Shown in pieces: positions 1 to 7,060 of a stretch of DNA of 10,334 bases; the stretch's first letter is position 1; each line of letters opens with the position of its first letter. Both the position numbers and the translations under genes were made by a program. Location: positions 1 through 10,334 of the forward strand of contig NZ_PIZH01000034.1 of NCBI RefSeq assembly GCF_002835825.1, read 5' to 3'. Below the pieces are notes generated by a model, which saw only the letters and a program-made list of their open reading frames with translations, was not told the DNA's origin and did not search any database. The DNA is from Methanoregula sp. (GTDB taxonomy: Archaea; Halobacteriota; Methanomicrobia; Methanomicrobiales; Methanospirillaceae).

Positions 1-778
1 CGCTGCCGAGCGTGGCGGCTGCGCCTACGACATTCTTCCGTAGGGGCACCTGTTCTTCCTTTATCCGGACACAGACGCCGGCCTTCTTTGCCACATCGTT
101 GATGGCACTCGCGAAACCGCCACGGGGCGGATCTTTCATGGCATGGATGGTACCGGCTTCGTGGACCTTCTCCATCATGCCGGAGAGGGGGGAGACATCC
201 GAGAGGATCTGTTCGCCAAGGTCGAACCCTTCGCGATGCGCCATGATGGCAAGGCCATGGTCACCGAGCGTGCCCGAGACGATGATCACATCGCCAGGAA
301 CGAGTCCGTTATCCCGGACAACCTTCTTCGCAATCCCGATACCGGCCGTGTTGATGGCGATCCCGTCCAGCGCCCCGCGTTCCACGACCTTCGTGTCGCC
401 CGTGACGATACTTGCCCCGGCCTCTCCGAGCGCCTCGTCCATGGAGGCAACGATCCGTTCCAGGTCGGCAGTATCGAAACCTTCCTCGATGATCATCCCA
501 CAGGAGAGCGCTATAGGCTTTGCCCCCATCATGGCAAGGTCATTGATCGTGCCGCAGACCGAGATCCGGCCAATGTCCCCGCCCGGGAAAAAGATGGGGC
601 GGACAACATGCGAATCCGTGGTGAAGACTAAATTTTCCCCGGCAAACGGGATCACGGCCCCGTCATCGAGCGCTTCAAGACCGATCCCGCCGGCATTGTT
701 GTGCTTGAACTTCGTGAGCGTCTGTAAGAGCTCGCCCATCACTTCACCGCCGGCCCCGTGCATCATGTTGACTTTCAT
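1..778 (-). CDS. hypE: HypE, hydrogenase expression/formation protein (partial, C-terminus outside window)
   Basis: HypE dehydrates the carbamoyl group received from HypF to a thiocyanate on its C-terminal cysteine, making the cyanide ligands of the [NiFe]-hydrogenase iron. From ATG at 778, 259 residues are readable and the frame is open to the window edge; the family is usually about 330-350 residues, so the C-terminal catalytic Cys is outside. Seen: HGAGGE at residues 7-12, TTDSHVV near 53-59, GDIGR at 67-71 followed by NDLAMMGAKP, SGTLGDHG at 168-175 and DPPRGG at 216-221, all typical of the PurM/AIR-synthase-like ATP-binding fold. A TTGAGG ribosome site lies inside the end of hypA, about 8 nt before the ATG. 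The gene starts 3 bp after the hypA stop, so it is the third gene of a hypC-hypA-hypE operon. Identification is firm. Confidence 0.95.
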   Translation of the reverse strand, partial: MKVNMMHGAGGEVMGELLQTLTKFKHNNAGGIGLEALDDGAVIPFAGENLVFTTDSHVVRPIFFPGGDIGRISVCGTINDLAMMGAKPIALSCGMIIEEGFDTADLERIVASMDEALGEAGASIVTGDTKVVERGALDGIAINTAGIGIAKKVVRDNGLVPGDVIIVSGTLGDHGLAIMAHREGFDLGEQILSDVSPLSGMMEKVHEAGTIHAMKDPPRGGFASAINDVAKKAGVCVRIKEEQVPLRKNVVGAAATLGS

Positions 779-781
779 GGT

Positions 782-1120
782 TTAATCCTCAATATCGATC
801 TCGATGTTTGTCACAACAATCTCCCGTCCCTTCACCAGCTCGGGAAGCGCCCCGCACTTCGGGCAGACATAGACCTCACTACCCTCGTACCCACACGGGC
901 ACCGGGTCTGCGGCTCGATCTCCTTACAGTCAAGCACAGCGTCATGGAACAGGGGGTCATCCTCTTTGATGGTGTCAAACAGGTAGACAACCTGCTCCGG
1001 GTTCACCATTGCCATCTTCCCGACCTCGACATTGATCTTCATGACCTTTGTCGCCTTGTGCCCGAGCGCGGCAGTCCGTGCCGTAGCGTACAGGTCATAT
1101 GCAATGGAGTACTCGTGCAT
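782..1120 (-). CDS. hypA: HypA, nickel-insertion hydrogenase maturation protein
   Basis: HypA delivers nickel to the large subunit of [NiFe] hydrogenases, usually with the GTPase HypB, which is not in this window. The 112-residue length is normal for the family. The N-terminus MHEYSIA supplies the Met1-His2-Glu3 nickel site. A zinc site is visible as CPCG (about residues 74-77) and CPKCG (about 87-91), two CxxC-like pairs. The ATG at 1120 shares its A with the TGA of hypC (TGATG overlap), which implies translational coupling; a GGAG ribosome site is 5 nt before the start. hypE follows after 3 bp. Confidence 0.95.
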   Translation of the reverse strand: MHEYSIAYDLYATARTAALGHKATKVMKINVEVGKMAMVNPEQVVYLFDTIKEDDPLFHDAVLDCKEIEPQTRCPCGYEGSEVYVCPKCGALPELVKGREIVVTNIEIDIED

Positions 1121-1344
1121 CAGTTCTCCATAGCGGAAAAGACGTCCTTGAAGAGTGCCCGGGTCTCGAGGCCCTCCTCGCGGGAGAGGCGCTGGATAGC
1201 GAACCCTACATGGACGAGGACGAATTCCCCGACCTTGACGTCAACGAGGTCAAGCCGCACCTCCTGTCTGAGTTCGCCGTAGTCCACGACGCCAATATTT
1301 CCATCCTTGATCTCAATGACTTCTGCGGGAATTGCAACACACAT
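1120..1344 (-). CDS. hypC: HypC/HupF-family hydrogenase maturation chaperone
   Basis: HypC binds HypD and the hydrogenase large-subunit precursor and carries the Fe(CN)2CO unit. The protein is 74 residues, normal for the family, and begins MCVAIPAEV, which has the essential Cys2 exposed after Met removal. The open frame extends further upstream (to 1473), but that part has no family resemblance; the ATG at 1344 gives the conserved N-terminus and has a GAGAGG ribosome site just upstream. It is the first gene of hypC-hypA-hypE, with a TATA-like box about 50 bp upstream. Confidence 0.95.
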   Translation of the reverse strand: MCVAIPAEVIEIKDGNIGVVDYGELRQEVRLDLVDVKVGEFVLVHVGFAIQRLSREEGLETRALFKDVFSAMEN

Positions 1345-1384
1345 CGATAGTCCTCTCAAAGAGTGTCTGAATGGTACTGTGGGC

Positions 1385-1416
1385 GTTCCCATTACATAAA
1401 AACACTGAAAGGGAAC
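1385..1416. repeat. Inverted repeat GTTCCC-N20-GGGAAC framing the hyp TATA box
   Basis: GTTCCC (1385-1390) and GGGAAC (1411-1416) are perfect inverted arms separated by 20 bp, with the TATA-like box in the middle. A dimeric regulator binding both arms would cover the core promoter. Six-base arms can occur by chance, so an operator role is only an inference from the position. Confidence 0.35.
1392..1402 (-). promoter_or_regulatory. Probable promoter (TATA box) of the hypCAE operon
   Basis: On the minus strand this reads TTTTTATGTAA, an archaeal TATA-like box. A transcript starting about 25 bp downstream (near 1370) would leave a leader of roughly 25 nt containing the GAGAGG ribosome site of hypC. 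The box lies between the two arms of an inverted repeat, listed separately. Another T-rich stretch (1434-1440) is an alternative. Confidence 0.5.
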
Positions 1417-1507
1417 ACAGGGGAATGCTCGCCTAAAAAAGAGATCACAGCCGGCAGACCTGACAATGAACATTCAATGAAACAGGTGTTCGATCATGAC
1501 CATCGTT

Positions 1508-1525
1508 ACCAAAAACAGGAAATAA
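1508..1525 (-). terminator. T-rich end signal after tRNA-Ser
   Basis: Immediately after the discriminator base the minus strand reads TTATTTCCTGTTTTTGG, a T-rich tract of the kind that ends archaeal transcription without a hairpin. Confidence 0.4.
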
Positions 1526-1610
1526 CGCCGGGGAAGAGATTTGAACTCTTGAGGTGCAGGGCACCAGTAGCTTTCAAGGCTACCGCCTTCCCGGACTAGA
1601 CTACCCCGGC
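1526..1610 (-). tRNA. tRNA-Ser, anticodon UGA
   Basis: The minus strand folds as a class II tRNA. The acceptor stem is GCCGGGG (1610-1604) with CCCCGGC (1533-1527), discriminator G at 1526. The anticodon arm is GTAGC-CTTGAAA-GCTAC with anticodon TGA. The long variable arm GGTGC-CCT-GCACC is diagnostic of Ser or Leu, and the T-arm is GAG-TTCAAAT-CTC. No CCA is encoded and no intron is seen. It reads UCA (and probably other UCN) codons. Confidence 0.96.
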
Positions 1611-1633
1611 AGTGCTCCATATGTTGGCTCCGA

Positions 1634-1644
1634 TATATAAAAAA
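1634..1644 (-). promoter_or_regulatory. TATA box of the tRNA-Ser gene
   Basis: The minus strand reads TTTTTTATATA here, 24-34 bp upstream of the tRNA 5' end at 1610, the expected distance for a TBP site giving a start at or a few bases before the mature end. Confidence 0.75.
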
Positions 1645-1689
1645 GGCTTCTTTAGAAAAAGACAGGTGCAGGGCGATCCGGAATAACGC

Positions 1690-1721
1690 CCGGTTGCCAA
1701 CCGGTCAGGTGCGTGACCGGT
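1690..1721 (-). repeat. Two overlapping hairpins at the 3' end of the surface-protein gene
   Basis: ACCGGTCA (1700-1707) and TGACCGGT (1714-1721) form a perfect 8-bp stem with a 6-nt loop that spans the stop codon. CCGGTT (1690-1695) and AACCGG (1699-1704) form a second, 6-bp stem with a 3-nt loop just after the stop. The two share bases and cannot form together. There is no T-run directly after, so a terminator or 3'-end stabiliser role is an inference. Confidence 0.4.
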
Positions 1722-2808
1722 TCCACAGGAAGATGCCTGCTGCAAGGGCTGCTGCCCCTAACAGGGGGAAGAGGGAGGCCCGTTGTGTCTCCGAGGCAGA
1801 CATATCCCCGGATGACCGGAACGGCGCCGGGACCGTGCGGCTCACGTCAATCAACCCCACATTCTCGCCAAAGAGGAAAACATCATCCGTAACAGAATAC
1901 TGGTACGGGTAGATCTTGAAGTACAGGGTCTGGCCGTTTCCGAGGATCTCGACACGTTCCGGGTTCTGATCTCCCTGTTCGTTCACCATATGGAGGATCC
2001 CGGAATCATCGCTGTACTCGACAACCCAGTCAAGGGTCTTTGAGGTATACAGGGTGACCGGGCCGCTGCTGGCCCGAACAATGAAATAGGCCGGCGATCC
2101 CCGCGAGGACCGGGCCTGGGCCGACAGAATTCCGGAGGTGCCTCCCGCGGGAGCAACAGTCTGCACGGGCGTTGCGATAACACCGCTGCCGGAATTCGTG
2201 GTGGTGATGGTGCGTGAGCCGGCATACCCGCGTGCATCCGTGAAACTCACTTCATAGGAGCCCGGGGCGGGAACCGTTACCTCGAACGCGAAATGAGCAT
2301 TATTGTCCGTGTGGACGTACTGCGGCCCGAACACCACGGCCCCGGAGGGATCAATGACCTCGACCTGGATCCCGGCATTCTCCAGTCCACGGATGTCCCC
2401 GGAAAGGTAAATCTTGCCGGTAAATTCCTGGGTTAAAGGCGTGTCAAGATGGATATCTGCTGACCGGTCGTAGATTGTGACCATGCGCATGGTGACATCG
2501 TCGCTGTTTGCCGTTGACGGGACCTCGACTTTATAGGTTCCGGTTTTCAGGCCGGTGGTATCAAACACGGTCCGGAAACTCTTGTCGGAAAGGACATAGG
2601 CGATCTTGCGCTGTACTTCGGTGGTCGTTGTCAGCTGGTAATACAGGACAACATCTATAGGGGTCCCGGTCCCGAATGTTGTTATGCCGGTCACGACAAG
2701 GGGTTTCCCTACTGACACAGAATCCGGTGCCTGGATGTTGATCTGGTATGCCAGCACCGGGGCTGACAGCAACAGAAGTCCCATGATCAGCAGTACAGCC
2801 TTTTTCAT
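1705..2808 (-). CDS. Secreted, membrane-anchored surface protein with Ig-like domains, function unknown
   Basis: I do not recognise a named family. The 367-residue protein begins with a clear Sec signal peptide (MKKA then LLIMGLLLLSAPVLA, likely cleaved near residue 20). The body is Thr/Ser/Val-rich and beta-like: about residues 21-110 resemble an Ig/filamin-type domain, about 115-205 a second one (PGSYEVSFTDARG is typical), and about 225-335 form a different module rich in aromatics. A Thr/Pro-rich linker (TPVQTVAPAGG) lies between. Residues about 345-361 are one hydrophobic helix followed by WNRSRT, so the protein should sit outside the cell with its C-terminus anchored in the membrane. Methanomicrobiales carry many such envelope proteins. 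ATG at 2808 is preceded by a weak GGGGAA. It is divergent from the radical SAM gene and appears monocistronic. Confidence 0.85.
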   Translation of the reverse strand: MKKAVLLIMGLLLLSAPVLAYQINIQAPDSVSVGKPLVVTGITTFGTGTPIDVVLYYQLTTTTEVQRKIAYVLSDKSFRTVFDTTGLKTGTYKVEVPSTANSDDVTMRMVTIYDRSADIHLDTPLTQEFTGKIYLSGDIRGLENAGIQVEVIDPSGAVVFGPQYVHTDNNAHFAFEVTVPAPGSYEVSFTDARGYAGSRTITTTNSGSGVIATPVQTVAPAGGTSGILSAQARSSRGSPAYFIVRASSGPVTLYTSKTLDWVVEYSDDSGILHMVNEQGDQNPERVEILGNGQTLYFKIYPYQYSVTDDVFLFGENVGLIDVSRTVPAPFRSSGDMSASETQRASLFPLLGAAALAAGIFLWNRSRT

Positions 2809-2854
2809 TCACTATTCCCCGCTGACCCCGGATTAACCGTCCCATGAGCGGAAA

Positions 2855-2904
2855 CCTTATTTCAGGGTCATGTTTCGATCAATGGTAAGTTTCGTGGATA
2901 TAAT
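2855..2904. promoter_or_regulatory. Divergent promoter region between surface protein and radical SAM gene
   Basis: Two AT-rich candidates are visible: AAATAAGG on the minus strand (about 2857-2864), placed to start the surface-protein transcript about 25-30 nt before its ATG, and GGATATAATAG (about 2896-2906), the best box for the rightward radical SAM gene. The 2809-3065 gap holds no convincing gene. Confidence 0.35.
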
Positions 2905-2922
2905 AGCATTCTCCTGATGCAG

Positions 2923-2957
2923 GATCGCTGCGGAGACTGGTGCAACTCTGCCCGATC
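2923..2957 (+). other. Hairpin in the probable leader of the radical SAM gene
   Basis: GATCG (2923-2927) pairs with CGATC (2953-2957). Inside, GCGGAG (2930-2935) pairs with CTCTGC (2946-2951) with one G-U pair, leaving a small internal loop and a 10-nt terminal loop. A transcript from the TATA-like box at about 2896-2906 would begin at about this point. Function unknown. Confidence 0.3.
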
Positions 2958-3065
2958 ACTATGGCTCTCTGAAAATGTTCCCGTACCCTTTCCTGCATAG
3001 TGGCCAATACAGGGGGTCGCCAGCAGAGTGTATTTCATCCCTCCGGACCAACACATACGATAGAA

Positions 3066-4052
3066 ATGAACGTGGAAACACCGGAAAAGCCCCTCGCCTC
3101 CTGGCGGGGGAAAGAGAGGCACGGCAGTGAACAACTGGACTGCCTCACCATCATCTTCAAAAGCGGTGGCTGCAGCTGGTCAAAGTGCCGGATGTGCAGT
3201 TACCGGCATGAGCGATACGGGAAAACCGACTGCAGCGAACTTCTCTCCCGCCTCCGCGCCCAGCTGGCATGGGTAATCCGGGAAAACAAGCCGGAAGAGT
3301 ACCGGATGGTAAAGATCTTCACCTCCGGGAGTTTCTTCGACCCGGTAGAGGTCCCCCCGGCATTTCTTGCCGATGTTGCCACTGCGTTCCATGGGAAATT
3401 ACTGATCGCGGAGACACGCCCTGAATATATCAGCCGAGAAACTCTGGTCCCGTTCATTGAAAGCCTTGATGACGGGAGCTGGAAGACGCCACTCTACTGC
3501 GCAATAGGACTTGAGACAAGCAATGATTTCATCCGGGAAAAATGCATCAACAAGGGCTTCTCCTTCTCTGACTTTACGAATGCTGCATCAGCTGCCCGCT
3601 CTGCCGGTGCCGGCGTCAAGGCATATCTTCTCTTCAAACCGCTCTTCCTGACGGAAGGGGAAGCAACCCGGGACATGGAGACGACATTCCGGGATATCCT
3701 CCCGTATGCCGATCTCGTCTCCATGAATCCCTGCACCGTCCAGCGGAGCACGGAACTGGAATACTACTGGAAACGCGGGGCGTACCGGCCGCCCTACCTG
3801 TGGAGCGTCCTGAACTTACTGAAGAATGCGCCCGTGCACATGACCTGCGACCCACTCGGCGGGGGACAGAAGCGCGGGCCGCACAACTGCGGGAAGTGTG
3901 ATTACGAGATTGTCAGGGGTATACGGGACTATTCCCTGAATGCCGACCGTGAGCTCATCGCGGCGCTGCTTGAGACAGAGTGTGCGTGTAAAAACGAGTG
4001 GCAGTATGTCCTCGAAAACGAGAGGCCGTACTGCATGCCGCTGACGGGATGA
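3066..4052 (+). CDS. Radical SAM protein of the archaeosine RaSEA / TIGR01210 family
   Basis: RaSEA-type proteins act with the lysine transferase ArcS to turn preQ0-lysine at position 15 of tRNA into archaeosine. Taking ATG 3066, the product is 328 residues. The N-terminal part has SWRGKERHGSE and then GGCSWSKCRMCSY, in which Cys36, Cys41 and Cys44 (Cx4Cx2C followed by Ser-Tyr) would bind the [4Fe-4S] cluster, as in the Elp3/MiaB-like TIGR01210 group. Further on are TSGSFFDP (near 86-93), IGLETSND (near 145-152), and near the C-terminus GPHNCGKCDYEIV plus a late Cys pair (ECACKNEW). The frame stays open to a GTG at 3000, but the longer N-terminus lacks family character. No arcS is nearby. Identification as RaSEA is from motif recall; another TIGR01210-like tRNA enzyme is possible. 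Confidence 0.82.
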   Translation: MNVETPEKPLASWRGKERHGSEQLDCLTIIFKSGGCSWSKCRMCSYRHERYGKTDCSELLSRLRAQLAWVIRENKPEEYRMVKIFTSGSFFDPVEVPPAFLADVATAFHGKLLIAETRPEYISRETLVPFIESLDDGSWKTPLYCAIGLETSNDFIREKCINKGFSFSDFTNAASAARSAGAGVKAYLLFKPLFLTEGEATRDMETTFRDILPYADLVSMNPCTVQRSTELEYYWKRGAYRPPYLWSVLNLLKNAPVHMTCDPLGGGQKRGPHNCGKCDYEIVRGIRDYSLNADRELIAALLETECACKNEWQYVLENERPYCMPLTG

Positions 4053-4055
4053 AAA

Positions 4056-5303
4056 TTACTTTTTTCCGGTGGCTGCTGCCTGGCTCTGGATCTCAAGCTG
4101 CCGGGCAAGCAGCGGGAGGAAGGTTCCGGCATCCGACACTACTCCGATAGCCTGGGTAGTCCCGCGGTCCATCAGTTTTGTCACATGGGCCGGGTTGATG
4201 TCCACGCAGATGGTCTTGACGCTGGAGGGGAGGCAGTTGCCGACCGCGATAGAATGGAGGAGCGTTGCCACCATCAGCACCATGCTGCAGCCATGGATGT
4301 GCTTACGCATGGCATCCTGGGCAACCATGACGTCCTGGATGACATCTGGCAGCGGCCCGTCATCGCGGATGGAACCTGCAAGGACATACGGCACATTGTG
4401 TTTTATGCACTCGTACATGATCCCGTTTTTCACCACGCCTTTTTCCACGGCTTTCCGGATCGATCCGGCACGCATGATCTCGCTGATGGCGTACAGGTGG
4501 TGATTGTGACCCCCGGTAACCGGCTTGCCGGTGGTAATGTCCATACCGAGCGAGGTTCCGTACAGGCTGTTCTCGATATCGTGGGTTGCCAGGGCATTTC
4601 CGGCAAAGATTACATCGATGTACCCGTTGCGGACCATGGATGCCACGGCATTTCCCGCGCCAGTATGAATGATTGCCGGGCCGCCGACAAGGGCGATCTT
4701 ACCGCCTTTCTTCCGAAGGTCGAGGATCTCTTTTGCAATCTGGGCGATAAGCGTCTCGCTGGGGCGTTCGGACGAGACCGTTCCGTGCATGAACTCGAAC
4801 GTGCTCTGCTCGCGGGGACGTTCGGGATAGGTAACACTGACCCCCTGTTCCCCGACAACCACCAGGTTGCCTTTCCGGATCTTCCCAAGGGGCATGGCGG
4901 TTGCCGTCTTCCTGTCAGGGTCAACGACGATGAGGAAATCCATCTCGATAGAGCCGACCGGAACCCATTCGCCATTGTATTTCACCTGCGTCGGGTGGTT
5001 GGATGTGGTGTAGAAGCCCTTTGGAACAACGCGGTCAGCTTCGGCAGGGACGAGGCGGATGTCTTTTACTTCGACCGGGCTGCCACCGAGACGGTGGACT
5101 TCCGAAAGGATGGCATGGAGTTTCTCTTTGCCGGATGCGCCGATGCGAAGCCGTGCGTAACTCGTATCGGTCTTTTTCTTACCCACTTCAAAGACAAGGA
5201 TCTCGAAGTTTCCGCCCATATCCATGACCCGGTCCGTGAGCTGCATCATGACACCGGAAGCAATGATATGGCCCCGAAGCTCGATCTCCTGCGTCTCTAC
5301 CAT
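4056..5303 (-). CDS. TIGR00300 / LOR-SDH domain protein, probable archaeal ornithine cyclodeaminase
   Basis: This family equals the C-terminal region shared with cyanobacterial AgrE/ArgZ and with annotated lysine-ketoglutarate reductase/saccharopine dehydrogenase region proteins; an archaeal member has been reported as an NAD-dependent ornithine cyclodeaminase making proline. From ATG 5303 the product is 415 residues and starts ETQEIELRGHIIASG, the usual family N-terminus. Seen: a first domain to about residue 85, YTTSNHPTQVKYNGEWVPV near 98-116, then a Rossmann-like segment GKIALVGGPAIIHTGAGNAV near 200-219, FAGNALATHDIENSLYG near 234-250, and GCSMVLMVATLLHSIAVGN near 333-351. No amidinotransferase domain is attached. 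An upstream in-frame ATG at 5345 would add 14 residues; the shorter start is preferred by family likeness. The stop lies 3 bp from that of the converging radical SAM gene. Family assignment is strong, the substrate inferred. Confidence 0.87.
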   Translation of the reverse strand: MVETQEIELRGHIIASGVMMQLTDRVMDMGGNFEILVFEVGKKKTDTSYARLRIGASGKEKLHAILSEVHRLGGSPVEVKDIRLVPAEADRVVPKGFYTTSNHPTQVKYNGEWVPVGSIEMDFLIVVDPDRKTATAMPLGKIRKGNLVVVGEQGVSVTYPERPREQSTFEFMHGTVSSERPSETLIAQIAKEILDLRKKGGKIALVGGPAIIHTGAGNAVASMVRNGYIDVIFAGNALATHDIENSLYGTSLGMDITTGKPVTGGHNHHLYAISEIMRAGSIRKAVEKGVVKNGIMYECIKHNVPYVLAGSIRDDGPLPDVIQDVMVAQDAMRKHIHGCSMVLMVATLLHSIAVGNCLPSSVKTICVDINPAHVTKLMDRGTTQAIGVVSDAGTFLPLLARQLEIQSQAAATGKK

Positions 5304-5327
5304 ACTACAGAAATCTAGGGCGATGAT

Positions 5328-5337
5328 CCTTAATATG
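5328..5337 (-). promoter_or_regulatory. TATA-like box giving a possible leaderless mRNA for the TIGR00300 gene
   Basis: The minus strand reads CATATTAAGG 25-34 bp before the ATG at 5303, so a transcript would begin almost at that ATG, and no ribosome site precedes it. A competing box, GTTTATCAAA (about 5373-5382), would instead make a leader that includes the upstream ATG at 5345. Confidence 0.35.
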
Positions 5338-5403
5338 CCTTCCATAAGAAACCCTAACCTCTCGTATTCTGTTTTGATAAACTCAATTTGGGAAGAATTC
5401 GGA

Positions 5404-6027
5404 TTATTCTATTTGAACCGGCCGGTCAGGGGACGGATTCTGCCGTATAAACGCCTCAGCACGTTCATAATCTGCCGGCGTATTGACATTCAGGGCAAGA
5501 CGGGGATCGTTTACAAGAAGACGATACTCGTCCTGTTCTTCACCGGCACGATTCCCGCGGATGATATTAATACCCACCGGGCTCGCTTCTGTGCCCCCGA
5601 TCTTTTCGCGGTAGGGCATACTCTCGCGGCAGCTGGTCACCGCTGTTGCGGGCACCCAGGTTGAAAGCGCGTCTTTTCCGGATTTTTGGTAGGCTTGCCT
5701 GATGGATAGCACCACGGATTCCGTGATGCAGGGGATGTCTGCAACCGATACGAAAAGGGGGCCGTCCTCGTCAAGCGATCGTACGGCCTGGACCATATCA
5801 TCGATATAGCCACGTCCATCCGTACGGCAGAAGACAATACCATTTGCCCGGCACCAGTTTGCCGTCATGGGAGTCTTCGGGGAGCCGGCAACAACCGGTT
5901 CACACCCGGCGTTCTGAAAGGCGTGAATGACATATGCGATCATGGGCCGGCCACAGATGAGGGCAAGGGGTTTTTCCCCGCTACTGAGCCGGCTGCCGGA
6001 ACCTCCGGCCATAATCAGTGCACGCAT
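5404..6027 (-). CDS. cobY: CobY, GTP:adenosylcobinamide-phosphate guanylyltransferase
   Basis: CobY attaches GMP to adenosylcobinamide phosphate to give AdoCbi-GDP, the activated precursor of the nucleotide loop in archaeal cobamide synthesis; it replaces bacterial CobU. The 207 residues begin MRALIMAGGSGSRL, the NTP-transferase nucleotide-binding loop, followed by EKPLALICGRPMIAYVI. TDGRGYIDDM (near 69-78) and FVSVADIPCI (near 92-101, metal-binding Asp) fit the MobA-like fold of CobY. Near the C-terminus is NVNTPADYERAE, usual for this fold. The start overlaps the end of the upstream cobD-like gene by 13 bp, with GAGG about 10 nt before the ATG, so the two are translationally coupled. MobA or a general sugar nucleotidyltransferase is less likely given the partner. 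Confidence 0.88.
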   Translation of the reverse strand: MRALIMAGGSGSRLSSGEKPLALICGRPMIAYVIHAFQNAGCEPVVAGSPKTPMTANWCRANGIVFCRTDGRGYIDDMVQAVRSLDEDGPLFVSVADIPCITESVVLSIRQAYQKSGKDALSTWVPATAVTSCRESMPYREKIGGTEASPVGINIIRGNRAGEEQDEYRLLVNDPRLALNVNTPADYERAEAFIRQNPSPDRPVQIE

Positions 6028-7022
6028 GCTCTAAATGCCTCGATGAGGGCCCGGTTTTCTTCACGGGACATGACCGCGATTCGGATGCAGGTTGGCAGGC
6101 CAAAGGACGTACAGTCACGGACAAGAACGCCATGATCCGCAAGCATCTCACAGAGCGGGGATGCATTCTGTCCGCAATCGAACAGGATGTAGTTTGCGCG
6201 GGTGGGGGTACACTTCATGCCGAGCGCTTCCAGCTCTGCTACCAGGAATGCCCGCTCATGTTCAATTGCTGCCCTGGACGCAGCCAATTCATCAAGATGA
6301 AGGAGCGCTTCCATAGCATAGGCCTCGGCATAGGCATTCACGCACCAGGGCGAGCGGGCTGTCTCGATCTTCCGGATGAGATCCGGATCGCCAAAACCGT
6401 AACCAAACCTGATACCCGGGACGGCAAAGCACTTGGTGATCGAGCGCAGGACAAAGAGAGAGGCGTCGCGGATATCGACTACGCTCTGCTGCGGATCGGA
6501 GAGCTCGATGAATGCCTCATCGCAGAAAAGGATGGAACCAGTATCTTTTGCAGCGGAGAGTTTTATCCTGACTTCATCCTTTGAGACCAGCTGCCCTGTG
6601 GGATTATTGGGATTGCAGAGGAACTGCACGGATGCGCTGCGGGGATCTGTGACGCGGGAAGCACCGGCAAGTGCGGCGGAGAGTTCGTATTCGCCGAATG
6701 TCGGGGATTCTGCAAAGAATGTGCGGGGGATTTCCGGGTCGCGGTAGCGTACTGAACAGAATGCCCGGAGCACTTCGATGGACCCATTTCCCACGCATAT
6801 CTCTTCAGGATTGCGGTGGAAGACCTTCCCTATCCGGTCCTTGAGCGAAGAATAGGAGTCATCCGGATAATATTTCAGGCACTCAGGGTCCAGGTGCCAC
6901 GCGAACCGGGGGACGCTGGGATTAACGCTCGCGCTGAAATCCAGCACGGATTTACGGGTTTTTTCCTGCTGCCGCTTCCCGATTCCCCCATGTACGACCC
7001 GTTCCGGAAAGCCGGCAACCAA
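6015..7022 (-). CDS. cobD: CobD/CobC-like PLP enzyme, L-threonine-O-3-phosphate decarboxylase
   Basis: The reaction expected is decarboxylation of threonine phosphate to (R)-1-amino-2-propanol phosphate, the linker of cobamides. The 335-residue protein is a fold-type I aminotransferase-like enzyme: VVHGG near residues 9-13 (HGG is typical of CobD/CobC N-termini), LDFSASVNPSVP at 27-38, NPNNPTG at 137-143, DEAF at 168-171, and the PLP lysine in SITKCFAVPGIRFGY (Lys197), with Arg314 in CIRIAV. The start is a TTG at 7022, chosen because GGAG lies 8 nt before it and the HGG motif follows at once; no ATG or GTG fits. It overlaps cobY by 13 bp, which argues for CobD over histidinol-phosphate aminotransferase HisC, its closest relative. 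Confidence 0.85.
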   Translation of the reverse strand: MVAGFPERVVHGGIGKRQQEKTRKSVLDFSASVNPSVPRFAWHLDPECLKYYPDDSYSSLKDRIGKVFHRNPEEICVGNGSIEVLRAFCSVRYRDPEIPRTFFAESPTFGEYELSAALAGASRVTDPRSASVQFLCNPNNPTGQLVSKDEVRIKLSAAKDTGSILFCDEAFIELSDPQQSVVDIRDASLFVLRSITKCFAVPGIRFGYGFGDPDLIRKIETARSPWCVNAYAEAYAMEALLHLDELAASRAAIEHERAFLVAELEALGMKCTPTRANYILFDCGQNASPLCEMLADHGVLVRDCTSFGLPTCIRIAVMSREENRALIEAFRACVH

Positions 7023-7060
7023 AGAATTCCGCTCCTTTTCTCAAATACTTGGTAATTCTG

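Noticed and set aside
12..785. 257-codon rightward frame at the left end
   Set aside because: Antisense shadow of hypE, whose motifs are unmistakable on the minus strand.
1345..1473. N-terminal extension of HypC to the upstream ATG at 1473
   Set aside because: It would bury the essential Cys2 and run through the promoter; the ATG at 1344 gives the conserved MCVAIP start.
4185..5318. Long 377-codon rightward frame opposite the TIGR00300 gene
   Set aside because: A shadow of a well-recognised minus-strand gene; its sequence is His/Asp/Arg-rich, as expected of an antisense frame of a GC-rich gene.
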